64,000 nucleotides of DNA, taken from the NCBI GenBank assembly GCA_030696045.1, contig JAUYNO010000082.1:1-64000 (forward strand). Direction: 5' to 3'. Within the stretch, counting starts at the first letter, position 1, and each line of letters opens with the position of its first letter. This document shows positions 16,322 through 22,866 of the stretch, piece after piece. The notes beneath the pieces are model-generated. The model did not search any database and was not told where the DNA came from. It worked only from the letters and a program-made list of their open reading frames with translations. A program made the translations under genes and the position numbers. This stretch comes from Stagnimonas sp. (GTDB lineage: Bacteria > Pseudomonadota > Gammaproteobacteria > Nevskiales > Nevskiaceae).

Positions 16322-17799
16322 GCACGCCATTGGAGGCGGGTGCTGCGGCGCCGGCGGAAGGCCTGGACCCGCCAAAGGTCGGCGGCGGCCTGCCCTGGAT
16401 CGGCCACATGTTCTCGTTCGCGAGCAACCCTTACCGCTTCATGGAGAAGGTGGCGGCCAAGGGCGGCGAGTGCGCCTCGTTCACGCTGATGGGCCAGCGC
16501 ATCGTGCTGCTTACCGGCGACGAGGCCAGCGAGCTGTTCTACCGCTCTTCCGACGAGCAGCTCGACCAGTCGGCCGCCTACAAGCTGATGACGCCGATCT
16601 TCGGTGAGGGCCTGATCTTCGACGCTCCCATCGCCCGCAAGAACGAGCAGCTGAAGATGCTGATGCCCTCGCTGCGCATCGACGCCATGCGCGAGCACTC
16701 GCACAAGGTCGTTGGTGAAGTCGAGGAACTGACCGCGAACTGGGGCGAGTGGGGCGAGATCGACCTCGGCGACTTCATGAAGCAGCTCACCATCAACACC
16801 GCCAGCCACTGCCTGCTCGGCCGCGAGTTCCGCTACGAGCTGAGCGAGGAATTCGCCCACATCTATCACGACCTCGAACAGGGCGTGAACCCCATCGCCT
16901 ATCACTTTCCCAATCTGCCGATCCCGGCCTTCCGCCGCCGCGACCAGGCGCGCGCCAAGCTGCAGAAGCTGGTCGGCGGCATCGTCCGCAAGCGCGCGCA
17001 GCAGGTCGACAAGCCCAGCGACATGTTCCAGACGCTGATCGACATGCGCTACGAGGACGGCACCGCGCTGACCGAGAACGAGATCACCGGCCTGCTGATC
17101 GGCTCGATCTTCGCCGGCCACCACACCAGCTCCGGAACCGCCGCCTGGGTACTGCTGGAGCTGCTCAAGCACCGCCGGCTGCTCGACCGCACCCGTGAGG
17201 AACTCGACACCTTGCTCGGCCCGCATGGCGAGGTGACGTTCCAGAGCCTGCGCGAGATGCCGATGCTGGAGAACGTGGTCAAGGAAGTGCTGCGCCTGCA
17301 TCCGCCGCTAATCATCCTGATGCGTCAGGTCTCGCAGGAGCTGCGCTTCAGGCAGTACCGAATTCGCCCCGGTGACATGGTCTGGGCCTGCCCGCCGGTG
17401 ACGCACCGGATGTCGAAGCTGTTCAGCAACCCGCAGCAGTTCGACCCCGACCGCTTCGGCCCCGAGCGGCGTGAAGACCGGAACCTGATGGCCTACCAGC
17501 CCTTCGGCGGCGGCAAGCACAAGTGCTCGGGCAATGCCTTCGCGATGTTCCAGATCAAGGCGATCTTCGCGGTACTGCTGCGCCGCTACGACTTCGAGCT
17601 GACGGCGGAGCCGAGCAGCTATGTCGACAATTACAAGGAGATGATCGTGCAGCCGAAGTCGCCCTGCCGCGTGCGCTATCGCAGGCGCTCGCCGGCCAGC
17701 TTCGCGAAGGCGGATGGCGAGCCGGCGATGACGCCGGCGCAGGCCGCGGCGGCGGGCTGCCCCTTCCATGCCCAGGCGCTGGGCCAGAAGGGCGCATGA
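16318..17799 (+). CDS. cyp51: CYP51, sterol 14alpha-demethylase
   Basis: A 493-residue P450 starting at a GTG that overlaps the upstream TGA. It carries CYP51 hallmarks: AAYKLMTPIFGEGLIFDA (87-104), the I-helix AGHHTSSG (266-273, diagnostic for CYP51), KEVLRLHPPLIILMR (ExxR at 323-326) and FGGGKHKCSG with heme Cys403. Long stretches resemble Mycobacterium tuberculosis CYP51. CYP51 removes the 14alpha-methyl of lanosterol-type sterols as formate in three O2-dependent steps. At the B'-helix specificity position (Phe78 in M. tuberculosis, Phe in plants) this protein has Leu90, as in fungi and animals that use 4,4-dimethyl substrates. A 30-residue C-terminal tail with GCPFHA is extra. The next gene encodes its probable ferredoxin. 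Confidence 0.95.
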   Translation: MSTPLEAGAAAPAEGLDPPKVGGGLPWIGHMFSFASNPYRFMEKVAAKGGECASFTLMGQRIVLLTGDEASELFYRSSDEQLDQSAAYKLMTPIFGEGLIFDAPIARKNEQLKMLMPSLRIDAMREHSHKVVGEVEELTANWGEWGEIDLGDFMKQLTINTASHCLLGREFRYELSEEFAHIYHDLEQGVNPIAYHFPNLPIPAFRRRDQARAKLQKLVGGIVRKRAQQVDKPSDMFQTLIDMRYEDGTALTENEITGLLIGSIFAGHHTSSGTAAWVLLELLKHRRLLDRTREELDTLLGPHGEVTFQSLREMPMLENVVKEVLRLHPPLIILMRQVSQELRFRQYRIRPGDMVWACPPVTHRMSKLFSNPQQFDPDRFGPERREDRNLMAYQPFGGGKHKCSGNAFAMFQIKAIFAVLLRRYDFELTAEPSSYVDNYKEMIVQPKSPCRVRYRRRSPASFAKADGEPAMTPAQAAAAGCPFHAQALGQKGA

Positions 17800-17996
17800 G
17801 CACGCGCGTCGAGGTGGACGAGGGTCTGTGCCAGGGCCACGCGGTCTGCACCGGCGAGGCACCGGCGCATTTCCGACTGGGCGCCGACGGCAAGCTGCAC
17901 ATCGTCAAGCCCGAGATCGACTCGGCCGATCTTCCACAGCTAGATGCTGCGGTGCGCTACTGCCCGAACCAGGCACTGCGCCTGGTGAAAAGCTGA
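17796..17996 (+). CDS. Three-cysteine ferredoxin of the CYP51 type
   Basis: A 66-residue ferredoxin with Cys12, Cys18 and Cys56 (CQGHAVC and YCPNQAL). The three-ligand pattern is that of [3Fe-4S] ferredoxins that feed bacterial P450s. It overlaps the CYP51 stop by 4 bp. In mycobacteria a similar ferredoxin gene follows CYP51, and in Methylococcus the ferredoxin is fused to it, so electron delivery to CYP51 is the obvious role. No reductase is in the operon; the reductase at 57685-58929 is a candidate. Confidence 0.93.
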   Translation: MSTRVEVDEGLCQGHAVCTGEAPAHFRLGADGKLHIVKPEIDSADLPQLDAAVRYCPNQALRLVKS

Positions 17997-18000
17997 AGCC

Positions 18001-19026
18001 ATGAAGGTCTTCGCCACCGGCGCCACCGGTCTGGTCGGCGCCAACACCGTCCGCGCCCTGGTCGCCGCCGGGCACCAGGCGCGCCTGCTGGTGCGCGACG
18101 AAGCCGCCGCGCGCCGCTACTACGCGCGACACGGGGTCGAGATCGAAGGCTATGTCGGCGTCGATATCCTCGATCAGGCCGGCCTGCAGCAGGCGATGCA
18201 GGGTTGCGACGCGCTGTTCCATGCCGCCGCCTCGATCTCGCTGAATCCGCGCCTGGCGCAGCAGACCTACCGCAACAATGTCGGCGCCACCAAGGCCGTG
18301 ATGGGCGCGGCCATCGCGCAGGGCATCCGCAACCTCGTCTACGTATCGAGTTACAGCGTACTGTTCAAGCCCGGGCTGGCGACGGTGGATGAGACGACGC
18401 CGCTGGCCGAGCCGACCGAGCCCTACTCGCGCTCGAAGCGCGACAGCGACGAGTACGTGCGTGGCCTGCAGGAGCAGGGCTGGCCGATCCAGATGAGCTA
18501 CCCGGCGGCGGTGGTCGGCCCGGACGATCCCAAGCTCAGCGAGTCCAACTACGCCATCAAGGCCTTCATCACCCAGGCGCTGATGCAGACCAGTGCCGGC
18601 TTCCAGTGCGTCGATGTGCGCGATCTGGCGCAGGCGCACCGATTCCTGCTGGAGAACCCGGTGCAGGGTGATGCGTGCGAGGCGCGCTACCTGCTGGGCG
18701 GGCATTACCTGTCCTGGGTCGAGTTGCGCGAGTTGCTGGAGCGACTGCTCGGCTATCGACTGCGGACTCCCAAGGTTCCGCCCGGCCTGTTGCGCGGTTT
18801 CGGCGCTGCCACCGATCTCGCCAAGCGGCTGATCCCGTTCGAGACACCGATTTCGGCCGAGGCCATGAGCTTTATTACCGAGTGGGCGCCAGCTTCCTCG
18901 ACGCGCTATCTCGCGCTCTCGGGCGCGCAGTTCCGGACCGCCGAGCAAACCTATGGCGACGCCATCCGCTGGCTCTGCGCCAGCGGCCATCTGACACCGA
19001 AACAGGCTGGCCGGATGGCCGGCTGA
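18001..19026 (+). CDS. NAD(P)-dependent epimerase/3beta-HSD-like reductase
   Basis: A 341-residue extended SDR distinct from the one at 15287. The nucleotide motif GATGLVG lies at residues 7-13, VYVSSYSVLF gives the active-site Ser, and YSRSK the Tyr/Lys pair. The C-terminal region (CVDVRDLAQAHRFLLENP) is typical of the dihydroflavonol-reductase/3beta-HSD branch. In a C4-demethylation route, the 3-ketone left after decarboxylation must be reduced back to 3beta-OH (ERG27 role), and this enzyme could do that; alternatively it oxidises a 3beta-OH. Four bp separate it from the ferredoxin gene. Confidence 0.85.
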   Translation: MKVFATGATGLVGANTVRALVAAGHQARLLVRDEAAARRYYARHGVEIEGYVGVDILDQAGLQQAMQGCDALFHAAASISLNPRLAQQTYRNNVGATKAVMGAAIAQGIRNLVYVSSYSVLFKPGLATVDETTPLAEPTEPYSRSKRDSDEYVRGLQEQGWPIQMSYPAAVVGPDDPKLSESNYAIKAFITQALMQTSAGFQCVDVRDLAQAHRFLLENPVQGDACEARYLLGGHYLSWVELRELLERLLGYRLRTPKVPPGLLRGFGAATDLAKRLIPFETPISAEAMSFITEWAPASSTRYLALSGAQFRTAEQTYGDAIRWLCASGHLTPKQAGRMAG

Positions 19027-19028
19027 AC

Positions 19029-19059
19029 ATCACCACCACCACCACAACAACAACAACGA
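19029..19059 (+). repeat. CAC/AAC triplet tract
   Basis: A short microsatellite, CAC repeats running into AAC repeats, fills most of the 49-bp gap between the reductase and the NTF2-like gene. This is the only gap above 15 bp in the operon. It leads into a GAGAGGAGAGG ribosome-binding site. No function is evident; slippage could vary the spacing. Confidence 0.6.
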
Positions 19060-19075
19060 AACGAGAGGAGAGGCC

Positions 19076-19759
19076 ATGTCCGACGCCAGCATCCAGAGCA
19101 GCCGCACCGAGCAGTACATCGGCGACAAGCGCGTACCCTCGATCGCGCCGCCGAACCGCGCCTGGCCACGCGAGGAACTCGAAGAGATGGTGCGGCGCTG
19201 GCTGCAGGGCAACGTCGAAGCCGAGAAGGGCGGCGGCGACTGGACCGAGCACATCACCCGGTTCTACACCGAGGACGCGGTCTACAGCTGGAACATCGGC
19301 CCCAACGAGGAGTTCACCGCCAAGGGCCGCAAGGAGATCGGCGACATCGCGCTCGGTTATCAGATGAAGGGTTTTGAGGACTGGGAGTACCCCTACCACG
19401 ACATCATCATCGACGAGAAGCGCGGCACGGTGATCGGCTTCTGGCGCCAGAACTCGCCCTACAAGCGCGAGGACGGTTCGCCGATCTACATCGAGGGCAT
19501 CGGCGGCTCCTGGTTCGAATACGGCGGCAACTACCAATGGAAGTGGCAGCGCGACTTCTTCGACCTCGGCAACGCGCAGGCCTGCTTCTTCGAGCTGGCG
19601 GGCCTCGGCAAGCTCAATCCCGTGGTCAAGGAGAAGATCCATCGCAAGGCACGCGGCGGGCTGCTGCCCGGTCACCGGCGCCTGCGCCCCAACCCGACGT
19701 TCGGCGAGAAGCTCCGCAATTTCGTCGCCATCGTCCGCATCGCGGTGAGCGGCAAATGA
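19076..19759 (+). CDS. NTF2/SnoaL-like protein of the sterol-type operon
   Basis: A 227-residue protein. About residues 25-165 look like an NTF2/SnoaL-like cone (EELVRRWLQ-type helix, FYTEDAVYSWNIGPNEEFTAKGRKEI, DIIIDEKRGTVIGFWRQ, FFDLGNAQACFFEL), followed by a basic C-terminal tail of about 50 residues. The fold is shared by ketosteroid isomerase, polyketide cyclases and non-catalytic proteins. The strict operon context suggests a steroid-binding or double-bond-isomerising role (for example moving a delta-8 or delta-14 bond), but the catalytic Tyr/Asp set of ketosteroid isomerase cannot be confirmed by eye. The stop overlaps the isomerase ATG. Confidence 0.7.
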   Translation: MSDASIQSSRTEQYIGDKRVPSIAPPNRAWPREELEEMVRRWLQGNVEAEKGGGDWTEHITRFYTEDAVYSWNIGPNEEFTAKGRKEIGDIALGYQMKGFEDWEYPYHDIIIDEKRGTVIGFWRQNSPYKREDGSPIYIEGIGGSWFEYGGNYQWKWQRDFFDLGNAQACFFELAGLGKLNPVVKEKIHRKARGGLLPGHRRLRPNPTFGEKLRNFVAIVRIAVSGK

Positions 19760-20556
19760 GCCTGTCGGCGCGGCTGTTCTCAGCCAATCCGGACAAGGCC
19801 TGGGTCGAGAAATTCTTCCTGCTCTACTCGCCGGTGTGGATGGCGGGAATGGCGTACATGATGCTCAGCGGCGCCGACAAGCGCTGGAGCGATACGGCGC
19901 TGCTGATCCAGAGCCTGGTGATGGCGTTGCCGGTGCTGCTGATCCCGATGCTGATCGCCCGGCGTTACAGCACGCAGCCCTGGCATGACAGCTACTGGTT
20001 CAAGGTGAACCTCTACCTGTTCGTGTTCGGCTTCTTCGGCAACTACTTCGGCTCCGAGTATTTCTTCGATGTACTCGGGATGGTCTACCACTACCCGCAG
20101 GTGACGACGACGCTGGACTCGGCCCTGCTCGGCGAGGGTAAGCAGACCGTGCCGCTGATCATGTACGCCTACACCCACGTCTACTTCATGACTTATCACG
20201 CCAGCGCCAACATCGTGCTGCGCGGGCTGCGCAGCCTGAAACTGCCGGCGATGTGGCTGCTGTTTCCGATCTTCGTGTTCGGCATCGGCTACTTCTGGGC
20301 CTGGATGGAAACCAAGGCGATGGCCAATCCGATGATGGCCTCGAGCTTCTACTACCAGAAGATGGATCTGATGCTGGCCTATGGCTCGGCAATCTACGCG
20401 ACCTACTTCATCGCCAGCTTTCCGATCTACTACTTCATCGATGAGAGCCCGGCCCGGCGCTGGACCTGGCTGCAGGCAGCCGCCGGTGGACTCAGCGCCA
20501 GCATGCTGACCTTCTACCTGCTCGACAGCGCGGCCCATTGGGTGGGCTCCCTGTAA
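19756..20556 (+). CDS. Cycloeucalenol cycloisomerase (CPI1)-like membrane protein
   Basis: A 266-residue polytopic membrane protein with about six segments. From memory of plant CPI1 (about 280 residues) the same landmarks occur in the same order: NPxKxW (11-16, NPDKAW), YWFKVNLYLFVFGFFGNYF (80-98), THVYFMTYH (140-148), METKAMAN (184-191) and ATYFIASFPIYYFIDE (215-230). The plant enzyme opens the 9beta,19-cyclopropane ring of cycloeucalenol to give obtusifoliol. Presence beside CYP51, a C4-methyl-oxidase-like enzyme and an ERG26-like dehydrogenase makes sterol chemistry very likely. It is the last gene of the operon, ending 3 bp before a strong terminator. Confidence 0.85.
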   Translation: MSLSARLFSANPDKAWVEKFFLLYSPVWMAGMAYMMLSGADKRWSDTALLIQSLVMALPVLLIPMLIARRYSTQPWHDSYWFKVNLYLFVFGFFGNYFGSEYFFDVLGMVYHYPQVTTTLDSALLGEGKQTVPLIMYAYTHVYFMTYHASANIVLRGLRSLKLPAMWLLFPIFVFGIGYFWAWMETKAMANPMMASSFYYQKMDLMLAYGSAIYATYFIASFPIYYFIDESPARRWTWLQAAAGGLSASMLTFYLLDSAAHWVGSL

Positions 20557-20559
20557 AGG

Positions 20560-20586
20560 AAAAGCCCGGGACCAGCCCGGGCTTTT
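20560..20586 (+). terminator. Intrinsic terminator of the sterol-type operon
   Basis: A GC-rich stem (AGCCCGGG/CCCGGGCT with loop ACCAG or shorter) flanked by A4 on the left and T4 on the right begins 3 bp after the isomerase stop codon. It is symmetrical and can work in both directions. An identical copy is at 22822-22848. The rest of the gap to 20848 (about 260 bp) shows nothing I can name. Confidence 0.85.
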
Positions 20587-20848
20587 CGGTACAAGGTCGC
20601 AGGCTCCGTTGGAAGCGGCAGCTGACTCTGGTCAATTACAGGCCGGGATTCGCGTCCACAGAATGCCGAGCCTTGATCGCGCAGACCAGGATGCCGGAGG
20701 CGGCTCGATGCCCCGCCTGAGAATCCGGTTCGAAGTGGTCCGCATCGAATGGGGCGGATGCAAGCAAGCGTTCATGTCGCGGCCCGGTTTCGGTTGGGGG
20801 CTGTCGCCGAGGCTTGCCCGGCAAAAACTGCTCGCCGAGGAGATAGCT

Positions 20849-22750
20849 ATGAGGCGCACTGCCGTATCCGGCCTGCTCTGGCTGCTGTGCAGTCTGTTCG
20901 GGGTGTTCCCGGCTGCCGCCAGTGATGCGGTCGGTCAGGTCGTGCTGATTTCCGGCACGGCGCGCAGCACGCTTGCGGACAGCGCTCGGGCCTTGGCGCA
21001 GGACAGCCCCATCTACAGCGGCGAGACCCTGACCACCGCCAGCAACAGCTACCTGAGCCTGTTGTTCAAGGACGGAGCCCGGGTACTGATGCGCCCCAAC
21101 TCGGTGTTCATCGTCGCGGAATATCGCTACCCCGAAGCGCCCGCGAGACCGGCGGAGGGTACGCCGAACCCGCTGGCGATCGGGCCCGCGCAGCCGGGCT
21201 CCAGCACCGCGTTCCTGCGCTTCGTCAAAGGCGGCTTCCGACTGGTTTCAGGCCTGATCGGCAAGGCCAGCCCCGAGCAGTACCGCATCGTCACACCGGT
21301 GGCGACCATTGGCATCCGGGGCACCGACATCAGCATTGATGTGGCGGAGGACGACAGTTCGAGCATCGGCGTCAGCGAGGGAGCGGTGGATGTGGCCAAT
21401 CTGCTGCTGCCGGCGCAGACCGTGCGGGTGAATGCCGGCTACTTCACCGTCGTGCGCCCGCTGCTGCCGCCCGAGCCGGTCCAGGCCAACGACCACGGCG
21501 AGAGTGGCAACGAGGCCTCCCTGGGCACGCTTGAGCGGGCGGAGGACGCTCTGGTGGAATCGGCGGAGCTTCCGGCATCCGACCGCTACCTGGCGTTCGC
21601 CCATCCGGTGCTGGATGTGCTCGAGAACCCGGCCTATGCCAGCGCGACCCTCGGCAGCAGCGGGATACTGTCACTGGCGGGAAGTGGCTATGACAGCGCG
21701 CGGAAGAACACCTCCGGCGGGCAGGCGGCGAGCGCTTCGCGCAGTTCTGGCCACGGCCTGACGGGGCAGTTGGTGGGCCTGCGGCAGATCTCGGCAGCTA
21801 GCTGGCTGGGGCTGACGGCCACCGGGCTCGCCGCCCGCAGCAAGCTGCCCGACCGCCTCAGCGCATCGGCCGATTCAGTGCTGGAGACCAACACCGACAG
21901 TGGCAGCGCCGGCCTGCTGGCGGCCCATCGCGTCGGGCGCTGGGGCCTGGGTCTGGGGGCCAGCCACTACCGCTCCGATCTCCGCGTCGATCAGATGTTC
22001 GACGCCGGCACGGCCATGCCTGTCACCACCCGCTCCGACAACCGGATTACCGACCTGCAACTGGGCGCCGTGCGGGAGCCGACCGCGTCAAGGACCCTGG
22101 CATTGGGCTTTACCCAGCAGTTTGTCGACAGCCGCACGCATACCAGCACGGGCCTGCAGCAGCACCTTCGGGGCACCGGCCAGGTCCTTGAGCTGCGCTG
22201 GCGCCAGCCGCTGGCGCCGAGGATGCTGCTGGGCTCGCTGCTGCGCGCACGCATCAGTGAAAGCTCCGAGCAGGTCGATGATGCAGAGGGCCCGTTCTAT
22301 GCCGAGGACATTCGCGTCCGGACCTTTCAGACCGGCCTTGGCCTGGGCTTTGTACCCAACACCACCACCGCCGTTGTTGGCGACCTGACCCTGGGCTATA
22401 CCGCCGAGCGCGCCCTGCAGCGGTTCAGCAACCAGCAGGTACGCGAGGATGAGCACGACGAGCGACTGAGCGCGGCCCTGCATCTGGGCACCCAGCTGCA
22501 TCTGCCTTATCACCTGCTGGTGACACTCGATGCCACCCAGCAGTTCATCCGCGATGACAAGCGCTTTGTATTCCTGCCCGGCACCAGCGGCATGCGCCGG
22601 GACACCACAACCGACACCCGCAGTGACCTGCAGGCGCGGGCGTCCATCGCCTACGCGCGCGATCACTACCTGCTCGGCTACCTCGTCGCCACCGGCGGCT
22701 CGGCGCCGCAAACCGCCGTTCACAATCTGTTTCTGATCGTCAGCTGGTGA
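20849..22750 (+). CDS. FecR-domain/outer-membrane beta-barrel protein
   Basis: A 633-residue protein from an ATG preceded by GAGGAG; residues 1-27 form a signal peptide (SGLLWLLCSLFGVFPAAASD). Residues about 28-210 are a FecR-type domain (SGETLTTASNSYLSLLFKDG; TPVATIGIRGTDISIDV, with the hallmark GIRGTD at 155-160). The C-terminal 330 residues are alternating beta strands ending in LFLIVSW, a terminal aromatic typical of outer-membrane barrels. Classical FecR is an inner-membrane anti-sigma regulator, so this is a different, exported architecture. It stands alone between two copies of the same terminator. Function unknown; a surface sensor or adhesin-like barrel is possible. Confidence 0.78.
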   Translation: MRRTAVSGLLWLLCSLFGVFPAAASDAVGQVVLISGTARSTLADSARALAQDSPIYSGETLTTASNSYLSLLFKDGARVLMRPNSVFIVAEYRYPEAPARPAEGTPNPLAIGPAQPGSSTAFLRFVKGGFRLVSGLIGKASPEQYRIVTPVATIGIRGTDISIDVAEDDSSSIGVSEGAVDVANLLLPAQTVRVNAGYFTVVRPLLPPEPVQANDHGESGNEASLGTLERAEDALVESAELPASDRYLAFAHPVLDVLENPAYASATLGSSGILSLAGSGYDSARKNTSGGQAASASRSSGHGLTGQLVGLRQISAASWLGLTATGLAARSKLPDRLSASADSVLETNTDSGSAGLLAAHRVGRWGLGLGASHYRSDLRVDQMFDAGTAMPVTTRSDNRITDLQLGAVREPTASRTLALGFTQQFVDSRTHTSTGLQQHLRGTGQVLELRWRQPLAPRMLLGSLLRARISESSEQVDDAEGPFYAEDIRVRTFQTGLGLGFVPNTTTAVVGDLTLGYTAERALQRFSNQQVREDEHDERLSAALHLGTQLHLPYHLLVTLDATQQFIRDDKRFVFLPGTSGMRRDTTTDTRSDLQARASIAYARDHYLLGYLVATGGSAPQTAVHNLFLIVSW

Positions 22751-22821
22751 ATCCGACACTGCAGCCTGGCGTCGGCACCTGAACCCTTGAGCAAGACGGG
22801 AGCGCCGGTTCAGGGCCAGGA

Positions 22822-22848
22822 AAAAGCCCGGGACCAGCCCGGGCTTTT
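22822..22848. terminator. Bidirectional intrinsic terminator
   Basis: This is the same 27-bp sequence as at 20560-20586, here between the convergent FecR/barrel and RND genes. The A4-stem-T4 symmetry serves both directions. The duplication of an exact terminator on both sides of the FecR gene is notable. Confidence 0.85.
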
Positions 22849-22866
22849 CGGTGATCGGACGCCGGC

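Noticed and set aside
19029-19059. CAC/AAC tract as a tag or vector remnant
   Set aside because: It is intergenic, in the middle of a coherent operon, with uniform flanking composition, so a natural microsatellite is more likely.
11406-20556. Eukaryotic contamination as the source of the sterol genes
   Set aside because: The genes overlap as a bacterial operon with ribosome-binding sites, a sigma-70 promoter and no introns, and composition matches the flanks.
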